Part shown: positions 31,347-39,854 of the stretch, piece after piece
Numbering within the stretch: the first letter of the stretch is position 1
Layout: each line of letters begins with the position of its first letter
From: Cognatazoarcus sp050305135
GTDB taxonomy: Bacteria; Pseudomonadota; Gammaproteobacteria; Burkholderiales; Rhodocyclaceae
Assembly (NCBI GenBank): GCA_050305135.1
Contig: JBNLET010000109.1
Coordinates: forward strand, 1 to 64,000
Direction of reading: 5' to 3'
Length of the DNA stretch: 64,000 nucleotides
Notes under the pieces: generated by a model
What the model saw: the letters and a program-made list of their open reading frames with translations, nothing else
The model's database searches: none
What the model was told of the DNA's origin: nothing
Position numbers and translations under genes: made by a program

Positions 31347-32777
31347 ATGAGCGAAGACGTCCAGGCCCTCCAGACGACGCCCGTCGAGCCGTCGCAGTTC
31401 GACGACGCAATGCCGGTACGCGCACCGCGCTACCACGCCCCGGCGCGCAAGCGCAAGAAGGAGGCGGAAGCCGCGGCGCTTGCGCTGCTGGCACCGCTGC
31501 CGGCAGCCGCAACGACCGAAGTCGACGGCGCCGGCCCGGACACGGCCGAAATGTCGCCGCCCTCGACCGAGGCGAACGTCGAGGCGGAACCCGAGCCGGC
31601 GGCGCCGATCACCGCGCGCATCGAGGTCTACGGTCTCGGTCCGGCGCGGGCATGGCCGCCGCTGGAGGCGGAACTGGTGCTGCATGCCGGCGACTGCGGG
31701 CCGGTACCGCCGCAGTTGGCGAGCAGCAGCGAGCCGCTGCCGCCGGACCTCGCCGCACTAGATGCCAGGCTGCGCTCGGCCGCCCAGGCCAGCGTGGCGA
31801 TCGTCGTCGCCGGCGATCCGCTGCTCGATGGCCCCGGCCGCCGCCTGCTGGCAGCGCTCGGCCCCGACCGGGTCCGCATCCATGCCGGCTCGAGCCCGCT
31901 GCAGGCGGCACTGGCCCGCATCGGCTTCGCGGTCGACGAGGTGCAGGTGCTGGACCTGGAGCGCATCGGCGACGAAGGCCTGCTGGCACGGCTGCGGCGC
32001 GGCCGCCTGTACGCGATCCGGCCCGGCGGCCGGCCGCTGCAGGCGATCGGCCGGTTGCTCGAACGGGCCGGCTTCCACCAGGCCAGGATCTGGCTCGCCG
32101 GCCCCGATGCGGCGACACCGGTCAGCGCACTGCTGGCGTTCGAACTGAGCGACCTGCCGCCGGCCGAGCGCGGCGAGCTCTTCGTGCTCGCCTACCTGGT
32201 CGGCGCCGACGGCAGCAGCCGCGACTGGCCCGGCATCCCCCGCCGTGAATTCGACGGTGCGCTGCCCGAGGCAGCCCGCCTGCTGGCGCTGTCGTGGCTG
32301 CAGCCAGGCGCCGAGGAATGCGGCTGGAGCATCGAGGGCGAACAACCGGCGCTGGCACTGGACTGGTCGCGCGAACGCCCCGAGGCGGAAATCCATTGCA
32401 TCGGCATCGACGCCGAGGCCCTAGAGGCACTGGCGCTGCACCACCAGGCCGGCCAGGGGCTGGCAGCCGAGCAGGCAGGCAATTTCCACGCGCTGGAAGC
32501 GCTGCCCGAGCCGAACGTGGCGTTCCTGCGCGCCGGCGCCGAGTTCACGCAACAGGTGCGCACCGCCTGGGAACGCCTGAAACCCGGCGGCCGGATGGTG
32601 GTGGCGGCCGAAGGCGAACAGGCCCGGCTGGAACTGATGCAGTTCGCCCATCGCAACCGCCCGCAGCACTGGCAGGATCTGCAGGTCAGCGAAGGTCTGC
32701 CGGCGGGGGCCCGCTTCGAGATCGGCGCAGCCCGCGGCGTGCGACTGATGGGCTGGCACAAGCCGCCGCGCGGCTGA
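31347..32777 (+). CDS. degenerate CobL-like (CbiE-CbiT) protein, probable pseudoenzyme
   Basis: The 476-residue protein has a low-complexity Ala/Glu/Pro N-terminus (1-88) and then two halves that follow precorrin-6Y methyltransferase. Residues of about 89-285 follow CbiE, with RIEVYGLGP, VAGDPLLDGPGRRLL and AGSSPLQAALARIGF. Residues of about 300-470 follow CbiT, with ALPEAARLLALSWLQPG, LALDWSRE and ERLKPGGRMVVAA. The SAM-binding glycine loop of CbiT (normally a DxGAGSG type) is replaced by SIEGEQPALA (about 328-337), so methylation and decarboxylation activity is doubtful. It lies between cobO and cobA. No other ring-contraction cobalamin genes are in the window. Confidence 0.75.
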   Translation: MSEDVQALQTTPVEPSQFDDAMPVRAPRYHAPARKRKKEAEAAALALLAPLPAAATTEVDGAGPDTAEMSPPSTEANVEAEPEPAAPITARIEVYGLGPARAWPPLEAELVLHAGDCGPVPPQLASSSEPLPPDLAALDARLRSAAQASVAIVVAGDPLLDGPGRRLLAALGPDRVRIHAGSSPLQAALARIGFAVDEVQVLDLERIGDEGLLARLRRGRLYAIRPGGRPLQAIGRLLERAGFHQARIWLAGPDAATPVSALLAFELSDLPPAERGELFVLAYLVGADGSSRDWPGIPRREFDGALPEAARLLALSWLQPGAEECGWSIEGEQPALALDWSRERPEAEIHCIGIDAEALEALALHHQAGQGLAAEQAGNFHALEALPEPNVAFLRAGAEFTQQVRTAWERLKPGGRMVVAAEGEQARLELMQFAHRNRPQHWQDLQVSEGLPAGARFEIGAARGVRLMGWHKPPRG

Positions 32778-32793
32778 CGGCGGGGGCGCGGGT

Positions 32794-32799
32794 TAGAAT
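32794..32799 (+). promoter_or_regulatory. candidate -10 of cobA
   Basis: TAGAAT lies 26 bases before the cobA ATG. The same hexamer precedes ybgC at 39842. The -35 is weak. Confidence 0.4.
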
Positions 32800-32825
32800 G
32801 ACCCGCCGAATCCCCACTTCCCGAA

Positions 32826-33611
32826 ATGCTGCAGATTGCCGACCGTTTCCTGCGACAGCCCGCCCGCGCCGGCACCGTCTACCTGATCGGCGCCGGTCCC
32901 GGCGCGCCGGAACTGCTCACGTTGCGGGCGGCGCAACTGCTGGCGGATGCCGACGACGTGGTACACGACAACCTGGTCGGCGACGCCATCATGGAGATGC
33001 TGCCGCCGTCCGCCACGCGCCACTACGTCGGCAAGAAGGCCGCCGACCACGCGCTGCCGCAAGCCGAAATCAACGCCTTGCTGATCCGGCTGGCCCGCGA
33101 GGGTCGCCGCGTAATCCGCCTCAAGGGCGGCGACCCCTACGTTTTCGGCCGCGGCGGCGAGGAGGCCGAAGACCTGGCGCTGGCCGGGATTCCGTTCGAG
33201 GTGGTGCCCGGCGTCACGGCCGCTTCGGGCATCGCGGCCTATGCCGGCATCCCGCTGACGCACCGCGACCACGCCCAGGCCGTGGTCTTCGCCACCGGCT
33301 ACCTGAAGGACGGTTCGGTGGCGCTGGACTGGCCGATGCTGGCGCGTCCGCGCCAGACCGTGGTGATCTACATGGGCATCAGCCGGCTGGCCGAGATCTG
33401 CCGCCAACTGGTCGCCCACGGGCTGGCGGCCGAAACGCCTGCAGCGGTGGTCCGTCACGGCACGACGCCCGAGCAGCGGGTTCTCACCAGCACGCTGGCA
33501 TCGCTCGCCGAGGCCGCCGGACAAGCGGCCGTGAAACCACCGGCGTTGCTGCTCGTCGGCGGCGTGGTCGGCCTGCAGCGGCGACTGGGCTGGTTCGCTC
33601 CGGACGCTTGA
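32826..33611 (+). CDS. cobA: uroporphyrinogen-III C-methyltransferase
   Basis: A 261-residue SUMT that methylates uroporphyrinogen III at C2 and C7 to precorrin-2, the entry to siroheme and cobalamin. Motifs are YLIGAGPGAPELLTLRAA, VHDNLVGDAIM, RLKGGDPYVFGRGGEE, VVPGVTAASGIAAYAGIPLTHRD and VVIYMGI. It is a single-domain enzyme, without the CysG dehydrogenase/chelatase part. Since the rest of de novo cobalamin synthesis is not seen here, it may mainly serve siroheme. A TAGAAT box precedes it. Confidence 0.93.
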   Translation: MLQIADRFLRQPARAGTVYLIGAGPGAPELLTLRAAQLLADADDVVHDNLVGDAIMEMLPPSATRHYVGKKAADHALPQAEINALLIRLAREGRRVIRLKGGDPYVFGRGGEEAEDLALAGIPFEVVPGVTAASGIAAYAGIPLTHRDHAQAVVFATGYLKDGSVALDWPMLARPRQTVVIYMGISRLAEICRQLVAHGLAAETPAAVVRHGTTPEQRVLTSTLASLAEAAGQAAVKPPALLLVGGVVGLQRRLGWFAPDA

Positions 33612-33647
33612 AGCCGGCGATGCCCGCGGCGAGACCGAGGACAGGAG

Positions 33648-34100
33648 ATGCTGAATTCGATCCGAGATTTCTTCCGCAAGGCCATCGGACCCGAAGCGGA
33701 CGCCGAACGGCCCCAGGACACGCGGCTTCAGCTCGCCACCGCCGCACTGATGCTGGAGATGGCCAAGGTGGACGGCGAGGTCACCGCCGACGAGGAAAGG
33801 GCGATGCGCGAGGCGCTGCAGTCGCGCTTCGCGCTCGAGCCGCAGCAGATCGAAACCCTGCTCGAACTGGCCGCGGCGGAAGCCCGCGACTCGGCCGGCG
33901 ACTACGCCTTCACCTCGCTGATCAACAAGGGGTTTTCGGCCGACGACAAGGTGCGCATCATCGAGTACATGTGGCAGATCGCCTATGCCGACGGCCACGT
34001 CGATGCGCACGAGAACCACTTCATGCGCAAGCTGGCCGACCTGCTCTACATCTCGCGCGCCGACTACGCCGCGGCCAAGAAGAAGGCGCGCGACGACTGA
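33648..34100 (+). CDS. TerB-family (tellurite resistance-like) protein
   Basis: A 150-residue all-helical cytoplasmic protein. The TerB/DjlA-N fold is indicated by LATAALMLEMAKVDGEVTADEERAM and the second EF-like acidic repeat YADGHVDAHENHFMRKLADLLYI. These paired acidic loops bind a metal in known TerB structures. The true role is unknown, and single TerB proteins are not evidence of tellurite resistance. The start follows ACAGGAG. It converges with the small secreted protein gene. Confidence 0.85.
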   Translation: MLNSIRDFFRKAIGPEADAERPQDTRLQLATAALMLEMAKVDGEVTADEERAMREALQSRFALEPQQIETLLELAAAEARDSAGDYAFTSLINKGFSADDKVRIIEYMWQIAYADGHVDAHENHFMRKLADLLYISRADYAAAKKKARDD

Positions 34101-34107
34101 GGCGCCG

Positions 34108-34524
34108 TCAGTCCAGCATTGCCACCTGCGTGACCGGCCGCCAGTAGGTCACGTGGCAATCGTCCTTGCCGAAGCAGACCGAGAAGTTGGCCAACTGCTC
34201 GGCCATGAATTCGTCCTCCGGATAATCGAACATCGGGATCGCCACCTCCTGCCCGAGGATGCTCTCCTCGGCCCGGATGATCTCCCGCACGGCGACCGGC
34301 AGCGGCTTGGCGCCGGGCGCCGGCTGCGCGATCTTGACGGCCGCTTCGGCGGCGTCGCTGTCGACAGCGGCTTCGCTCAGCACGCAGCGCAGCGTGGTGT
34401 CGAGGTTGTTCCAGCACACCCATTCGGTCAGACCGTTCTGCTCGGCAAGAGCAGGCGAAGCGGCCGCGGCGGAAGCGGCAAACACGATGAGGAAGAAGAT
34501 CTCGCGAGCCAGGAATTTCATCAT
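34108..34524 (-). CDS. small exported cysteine-containing protein, unknown
   Basis: A 138-residue product with a clear signal peptide (MMKFLAREIFFLIVF followed by AAAASPALA) and a mature part with four cysteines (WVCW, LRCVL, SVCFG, DDCHV), suggesting two disulfides in the periplasm. No family is recognised. GAGG lies six bases before the ATG at 34524. Alternative starts are ATG 34530 and 34521. Confidence 0.7.
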   Translation of the reverse strand: MMKFLAREIFFLIVFAASAAAASPALAEQNGLTEWVCWNNLDTTLRCVLSEAAVDSDAAEAAVKIAQPAPGAKPLPVAVREIIRAEESILGQEVAIPMFDYPEDEFMAEQLANFSVCFGKDDCHVTYWRPVTQVAMLD

Positions 34525-34847
34525 TTCCATCCTCGAGGATGGGAAACGGTGCAATCCGGCGAGATGCCGACGCGCGCGCACGCAGACGTGCGCCCGATGG
34601 CGATGCCCGGCAATCCCGCTGTCATAGAACCGCAGTCCCTTAGACCGGTGACTTTGCGCCCCCGCCTTTCGGTCGGGTTTGCCCTTTTCGGGTGGGTGTC
34701 GATCAGGGCCGCCGTGGCGGCAGCCGAGCGCTACCCGTCCTTGCAAATTGTCGAGTCCGCCGGCCCCGAGGCCGCCGGCTCATGGGTACTGGTGTCGGCC
34801 GCAGCGCGCGCGCCTTTAGCGCTCCCGCTGCGGCAGCGTGATCTGGA
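34525..34847. other. 323-bp intergenic region with hairpins
   Basis: No gene is supported here. The region is the 3' flank of alaX and leader of the small exported protein, both on the minus strand. A hairpin, CCCGCC-TTTC-GGTCGGG, at 34661-34677 and a similar C/G-rich element just right of it (34681-34696) could terminate alaX transcription. The sequence on the left side probably holds the promoter of the exported protein, but no clean hexamers are seen. Confidence 0.4.
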
Positions 34848-35561
34848 TCACGCAGCGTCCTCCGCAAAGGCGATCGTGACGCGCTTGTTGCGCCGCCCTT
34901 CGCTGCGGATGCGCGCCACCCGCACCGGCCCGATCTCGCCGCTGCGGGCCAGGTGGGTGCCGCCACAGGGCTGCAGATCGACGTCGGCGATGCGGATCGT
35001 GCGCACCGTGCCCTGGCCGCGCGGCGGCTGTACCGACATGGTCCTGACCAGGCCCGGATTGGCGTCCAGTTCGGCATCGGAAATGGCGCCGACCTCGACC
35101 GACAGATCGTCGCCGATCAACGCGTTCAGCCGATTCTCGATCGTGGCCGCGTCGAGCGCCGCCATGTCGATGTCGAAGTCCAGGTGGGCCTTGTCCTCGG
35201 CCATCCGGCCGCCCGTGACCGGCGCCGCCACCACCGCGCACAGCAGGTGCAGGCAGGTATGAAAGCGCATCAGCCGGTAGCGCCGCGCCCAGTCGATGGC
35301 GGCGGTAACCCGGTCGCCCACCGCAAGCATGGCGCCGTCGGCGACCAGATGCAGGATTTCGCCGCCCTCGCCCTTGACGGTACCGCTCACCGCCAGCCGC
35401 TGGCCGTCGTCGCGGACCAGTTCTCCGCTGTCGCCCGGCTGGCCGCCGCCGGTCGGGTAGAAGACGGTCCGGTCGAGCACCACCTGGCCGTCGCCGAGTC
35501 TCTGCACGCGCGCTTCGCACGTACGCAAATAGGCATCCTGCTGGAACAGCGCCAACGTCAT
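34848..35561 (-). CDS. alaX: alanyl-tRNA editing protein (AlaX type)
   Basis: A 237-residue free-standing editing enzyme that deacylates mischarged Ser- or Gly-tRNA-Ala. Residues 1-90 form the AlaRS-like beta-barrel with FYPTGGGQPGD. The second additional domain carries zinc ligands His101 and His105 (HTCLH) plus Cys199 and His203 (CGGTH). The protein has both parts, matching the longer AlaX-M class. The start ATG 35561 overlaps the AEC permease stop by 4 bp. Confidence 0.92.
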   Translation of the reverse strand: MTLALFQQDAYLRTCEARVQRLGDGQVVLDRTVFYPTGGGQPGDSGELVRDDGQRLAVSGTVKGEGGEILHLVADGAMLAVGDRVTAAIDWARRYRLMRFHTCLHLLCAVVAAPVTGGRMAEDKAHLDFDIDMAALDAATIENRLNALIGDDLSVEVGAISDAELDANPGLVRTMSVQPPRGQGTVRTIRIADVDLQPCGGTHLARSGEIGPVRVARIRSEGRRNKRVTIAFAEDAA

Positions 35562-36463
35562 CGGAGGACTCCCGGGAGTTGCTGCGCGGCCGGCAGCGCC
35601 AGCGCCAGCGCGACGGAAAGAAAGAGTAGCGAGGCGAGATTGCCGATCAGTACCATCGAAGCCACCTTCTCGGGCTCCTGCCGGTAGCGCTCGGCGAAGA
35701 TGTAGTTCAGCACCGCCGGCGGCAGCGCGCCGAAGACCAGCAGCAAGGCTTCCTGCCGGGGCGGCAGTTCGACCACCCGCAGCACCAGCCAGGCCAGCGC
35801 CATGCCGAGCAGCGGCCGGAACACGGCGCCGGCCACGCCGAGCCGGATCTCCGATATGCGCGAATCGGTCAGGCGCACGCCGAGACCGAACAGCATCAGC
35901 GGGATCGCGATGTCGCCCAGCATCCGGATCGAAATCATCAGCGGCGGCCAGACCTGGATGCCGAGCAGGCCGATCGCGAGGCCGACGAAGGTGGCCCACA
36001 CCGACGGGATCCTCCAGATGTTGCGCAGCCGGATGTCGTGGTCGAGCAGCCAGCCGCCGAACGAGAAATGCAGCAGGTTCGACACCATGAACATCACCAC
36101 GGCCGGCGCCAGCGCCTCCTCGCCAAAAGCCAGCACGGCCAGCGGCAGCCCCAGGTTGCCGCTGTTGTTGAACATCATCGGCGGCACCAGCGTGCGCGGA
36201 TCGATCGCCATGACCCGCGCCGCGGCCCAGGCCGCCAGCCCCGAACCGACCACCAGCACCAGCGTCGCCGCCGCCAGCGGCAGGTAGTTGGTGATCTGGA
36301 ACGATTTGCCGGCCAGCGCGCCGATCACCAGGGCCGGCACGAAGACGTCCATGTTCAGCTTGTTGGCATGGGTCAGGTCCGGCTTCATGTGCCGGCCGAC
36401 GACGAAGCCCAGCGCCGCGATGGCGAACAGCGGGAACAGAATCGAGACGATGCGGATCAGCAT
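35558..36463 (-). CDS. AEC-family permease
   Basis: A 301-residue membrane protein with about ten hydrophobic helices and the auxin efflux carrier family layout: FVVGRHMKPDL after helix 1, MMFNNSGNLGLPLAVLAFGEEAL in the centre and MLFGLGVRL before the second repeat. Bacterial members transport malonate, malate or other organic acids. The substrate is not predictable here. It is translationally coupled to alaX. Confidence 0.88.
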   Translation of the reverse strand: MLIRIVSILFPLFAIAALGFVVGRHMKPDLTHANKLNMDVFVPALVIGALAGKSFQITNYLPLAAATLVLVVGSGLAAWAAARVMAIDPRTLVPPMMFNNSGNLGLPLAVLAFGEEALAPAVVMFMVSNLLHFSFGGWLLDHDIRLRNIWRIPSVWATFVGLAIGLLGIQVWPPLMISIRMLGDIAIPLMLFGLGVRLTDSRISEIRLGVAGAVFRPLLGMALAWLVLRVVELPPRQEALLLVFGALPPAVLNYIFAERYRQEPEKVASMVLIGNLASLLFLSVALALALPAAQQLPGVLR

Positions 36464-36486
36464 GGCGCGGGCGAGGCTCGCTCCGC

Positions 36487-37821
36487 TCAGAGCACGTAGC
36501 GCGCCAGATCTTCCCGCTGGGCCAGCGACTCCAGCCGCGAATCGACGTAGGCGGCGTCCACCGAAACCTGGCCGATGCCGGCCTTGCCGGCCTCGAAGGA
36601 CAATTCCTCGAGCAGCCTTTCCATCACCGTGTACAGCCGCCGCGCGCCGATGTTCTCGGTCTTTTCATTGACCTGGTAGGCGATCTCGGCCAGCCGCCGG
36701 ATGCCCTCGGCGCTGAATTCCAGCGTCACGCCGTCGGTCGCCAGCAGGGCCTGGTACTGGCGCGTCAGGCAGGCGTCGGTGGCGGTCAGGATGCGCTCGA
36801 AGTCGTCCACCGAGAGCGAATCGAGTTCGACGCGGATCGGGAAGCGGCCCTGCAGCTCCGGAATCAGGTCGCTCGGCTTGGACAGGTGGAAGGCGCCGCT
36901 GGCGATGAACAGGATGTGGTCGGTGCGCACCATGCCGTACTTGGTGGACACCGTGGTGCCCTCGACCAGCGGCAGCAGGTCGCGCTGCACGCCCTGGCGC
37001 GACACGTCGGCCCCCTGCATCTCGCTGCGGGCCGCCACCTTGTCCAGTTCGTCGAGGAACACGATGCCGTTCTGCTCGACCGCGTTGAGCGCCTCGGCCT
37101 TGATCTCCTCGTCGTTCACCAGCCGCGCGGCTTCCTCGTCGGCCAGTGCCTTCAGCGCATCGGCGATCTTCAACTTGCGCATCTTCTTGCGGCCGCTGCC
37201 CATGTTCTGGAACATGCCCTGGATCTGCTGGGTCAGTTCCTCCATGCCCGGCGGCGCGAAGATCTCGGCCGCCATCGCCGGCGAGGCGATCTCGAGTTCG
37301 ATCTCCTTGTCGTCCAGTTCGCCTTCCCTGAGCTTCTTGCGGAATTTCTGCCGCGTCGAGGAATCCGCGCTCGGCGCCGGCTCCTCGCCGAAGCCGACCG
37401 GCCGGGCCGGCGGCAGCAGCGCATCGAGGACGCGATCCTCGGCGGCATCCATGGCCCGGTCGCGCACCCGCTGCATGGCTCGCTCGCGATGTTCCTTGAC
37501 CGCGATCTCGGCCAGGTCGCGGATGATCGTATCCACGTCCCGCCCGACGTAGCCGACCTCGGTGAACTTGGTGGCCTCGATCTTGACGAACGGCGCGTTC
37601 GCCAGCCGCGCCAGGCGGCGGGCGATCTCGGTCTTGCCGACACCGGTCGGACCGATCATCAGGATGTTCTTCGGCGTGATCTCGGAGCGCAGCGGTTCTT
37701 CCACCTGGGCCCGTCGCCAGCGGTTGCGCAAGGCGATGGCGACGGCCTTCTTGGCCTTGTCCTGGCCGACGATGTGCTTGTCGAGTTCGGAGACGATCTC
37801 CGGCGGGGTCATCTGGGTCAT
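36487..37821 (-). CDS. hslU: ATP-dependent protease ATPase subunit HslU
   Basis: The 444-residue AAA+ unfoldase feeds substrates into the HslV peptidase. Walker A GPTGVGKT is at 57-64, the pore-loop GYVGRDVD follows, Walker B is in IVFLDELDKV (about 250), and the sensor and C-terminal ARRLYTVMERLLEELSF segment and terminal RYVL tail that docks into HslV are present. The inserted I-domain lies at about 110-230. It is downstream of hslV on the same strand with a 72-bp gap. Confidence 0.97.
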   Translation of the reverse strand: MTQMTPPEIVSELDKHIVGQDKAKKAVAIALRNRWRRAQVEEPLRSEITPKNILMIGPTGVGKTEIARRLARLANAPFVKIEATKFTEVGYVGRDVDTIIRDLAEIAVKEHRERAMQRVRDRAMDAAEDRVLDALLPPARPVGFGEEPAPSADSSTRQKFRKKLREGELDDKEIELEIASPAMAAEIFAPPGMEELTQQIQGMFQNMGSGRKKMRKLKIADALKALADEEAARLVNDEEIKAEALNAVEQNGIVFLDELDKVAARSEMQGADVSRQGVQRDLLPLVEGTTVSTKYGMVRTDHILFIASGAFHLSKPSDLIPELQGRFPIRVELDSLSVDDFERILTATDACLTRQYQALLATDGVTLEFSAEGIRRLAEIAYQVNEKTENIGARRLYTVMERLLEELSFEAGKAGIGQVSVDAAYVDSRLESLAQREDLARYVL

Positions 37822-37893
37822 GCTCGTGCTCTGGTTGCGCAGGCCGGCCGGTCGGGGCCGCCCACTGCGCGGGATTGAAAATACCTGCGGCGC

Positions 37894-38433
37894 TCAGCCC
37901 TCGATCACTTCGATGACGTGGCTCTGGTTGGTGTAGATGCACAGGTCGCCGGCGATCGCGAGCGACTTGGCGACGATTTCTTCGGGCGCCAGATCGGTGT
38001 TCTCCAGCAGCGCGCGCGCCGCGGACTGGGCGTAGGCGCCGCCGCTGCCGATCGCGACGATGCCGTGCTCCGGCTCCAGCACGTCGCCGTTGCCGGTGAT
38101 GATCAGCGAATTGTCCCGGTCGGCCACCGCCAGCATCGCCTCCAGCCGCCGCAACATGCGGTCGGTGCGCCAGTCCTTGGCCAGTTCGACCGAGGCGCGC
38201 AGCAGGTTGCCCTGGTGCTTTTCGAGCTTGGCCTCGAAGCGCTCGATCAGCGTGAATGCGTCGGCGGTGCCGCCGGCGAAGCCGGCCAGGATGCGGTCCT
38301 GGTAGATGCGCCGCACCTTGCGCGCGCTGGCCTTGACGACGATGTTGCCGAGCGTGACCTGCCCGTCGCCGCCGAGCGCGACGCGCTGGCCGCGGCGCAC
38401 CGACAGGATGGTGGTGCCGTGATACTGTTCCAT
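37894..38433 (-). CDS. hslV: ATP-dependent protease peptidase subunit HslV
   Basis: A 179-residue proteasome-beta-like peptidase. The catalytic threonine is Thr7 in HGTTILSVRR, exposed after removal of the short propeptide. Downstream are GGDGQVTLG and KVRRIYQDRILAGFAGGTADAFTL, which are diagnostic. It forms the HslVU complex with the downstream hslU. A STAS-domain gene lies 28 bp upstream on the same strand. Confidence 0.97.
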   Translation of the reverse strand: MEQYHGTTILSVRRGQRVALGGDGQVTLGNIVVKASARKVRRIYQDRILAGFAGGTADAFTLIERFEAKLEKHQGNLLRASVELAKDWRTDRMLRRLEAMLAVADRDNSLIITGNGDVLEPEHGIVAIGSGGAYAQSAARALLENTDLAPEEIVAKSLAIAGDLCIYTNQSHVIEVIEG

Positions 38434-38461
38434 GAATTCGTCCGGATCTCGGACGCGATGC

Positions 38462-39616
38462 TCAGCGGCGGGGAACCACCTGGGCGACCTGGTGCACCCC
38501 CATGACCCGCAGCAGCGCCGCGACCATGTTGTTCACTTTCTTGAAGGTCACCAGTTTACCCTGCGCCTGCAGATTGGCGAGGATATTGAACAGCGTGCCG
38601 GCCGAAGCGAAATCGACGCGGCGCAGCCGCGAGCAATCGACATCGACCATCGTGCGCTTGGAGGCGAAGGCCGCCAGATCGCGCACCTGGGCCTGCTCGC
38701 CGGAGGAAATCTCGCCCTCGAGCTGGAAGGCCTGACGGCCGGAGGAGGAGGACTGCGAAGGCGCCTCGACCGCAGGCGCATCGGCATCCGGTGCGCGGGC
38801 CGCATCCCACGACGGCGGCGATTCCTCGAACGTGATCGCGTAGTCGATGGCGTATTGCTCGAAGCGCTCGAACTCGCCGATGCGCTGCAGCATGTCGAAC
38901 AACAGCAGCCAGGATTCCCGCCTTTCGGGCTTGCCGCAGACGACATGCCTGAGCAGCATGCCGGCCAGCGTGCTGCAGTTGAGCAAGGTCACCGGCACGT
39001 GGTCGTCCTCGAGCTGCCGCAACACCTGGCGCAACAGTTTGCAGCCCTTGTCGTCGGCGTTGCGCAAGCGCCCGAGGTCGATCTTGATGCTGCCGTTCTC
39101 ACGCGCGAATTCCACCAGCTTGCCGAACTGGACTTCCACCTGGCCCGACAAGCTGCCGTTCAGCGCCACGGTCGGGGTGGCATCGACCGGCGCCTCCTCG
39201 CGTGGGCTGGACAGGTCCTCCCACTGCGGGGGGGACTTCTCGAAACGGGAAGCGTAGATCGCGCCGCGCTGGTCGAAGCGCTGCCGGTCGCCGGCCAGCC
39301 GATGCAGGTCGAGCAGCATCAGCCACAGGCCCTCGCCGGCTTCGTCGCCGACGGCTCCGTCGAGCGTCGCCTCGAGCACCTGCGCAGCCTCCTCGTCCTG
39401 GCCGGCAGCGAACAGCATCGCCGCTTCCTCGGCCACCGCCAGCAGCGCATCGCCGCCTTCCAGCACCTGCACCTTCTCGGCGCACTGGGCCAGCGCCCAG
39501 GCGTCGCCGGCACCGGTGAAGTCGAGCGACGACAGCTCGGACGGCGGGCCCTGCTTCTTGCGGCCTTCGCCATCGCTGCCGGATTTTTCCGGCTTCTTGC
39601 CGCCGAACACGGTCAT
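38462..39616 (-). CDS. STAS-domain protein with internal duplication
   Basis: A 384-residue cytoplasmic protein. The C-terminal ~100 residues look like a STAS domain (VDVDCSRLRRVDFASAGTLFNIL). An earlier STAS-like segment (about 170-235) reads IKIDLGRLRNADDKGCKLL. Two helical modules end in near-identical phrases, YASRFEKSPPQWED and YAITFEESPPSWDA, showing an internal duplication. STAS domains act as anti-anti-sigma or scaffold modules, and the partner is unknown. The start ATG 39616 gives MTVFGGKKPEK. It lies just upstream of hslV. Confidence 0.8.
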   Translation of the reverse strand: MTVFGGKKPEKSGSDGEGRKKQGPPSELSSLDFTGAGDAWALAQCAEKVQVLEGGDALLAVAEEAAMLFAAGQDEEAAQVLEATLDGAVGDEAGEGLWLMLLDLHRLAGDRQRFDQRGAIYASRFEKSPPQWEDLSSPREEAPVDATPTVALNGSLSGQVEVQFGKLVEFARENGSIKIDLGRLRNADDKGCKLLRQVLRQLEDDHVPVTLLNCSTLAGMLLRHVVCGKPERRESWLLLFDMLQRIGEFERFEQYAIDYAITFEESPPSWDAARAPDADAPAVEAPSQSSSSGRQAFQLEGEISSGEQAQVRDLAAFASKRTMVDVDCSRLRRVDFASAGTLFNILANLQAQGKLVTFKKVNNMVAALLRVMGVHQVAQVVPRR

Positions 39617-39823
39617 TGCCACGCCTCGTATTTCATCTCCGCGTCGATTTGCGCTCGACGACGAAAGCTTAGCACTCGTTAACAATCGATTCAGGAACTG
39701 CTACGCGCCAATTGCACGAAAGTTAGACGGCCATCTTACTCCGCCGCGGGGCCGATCACAGCGGCGGCGAACGCCCCCGAAGACCTTACCTCCGGTGACA
39801 AATACGGCAGCGGTGCAAAAAGG

Positions 39824-39847
39824 TAAAGCGCCTTTATCGGTTAGAAT
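39824..39847 (+). promoter_or_regulatory. ybgC-tol promoter with palindrome next to -10
   Basis: TAGAAT (39842-39847) lies only 7 bases before the ybgC ATG. Immediately upstream is the inverted repeat TAAAG-CGC-CTTTA (39824-39836), in the usual -35/-10 spacer position, where a repressor could act. A start site at the usual distance would make the mRNA nearly leaderless. Confidence 0.45.
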
Positions 39848-39854
39848 CCGCGCA

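Noticed and set aside
33648..34100. Tellurite-resistance operon
   Set aside because: Only a lone TerB-fold protein is present; terA/terC/terD partners are missing.
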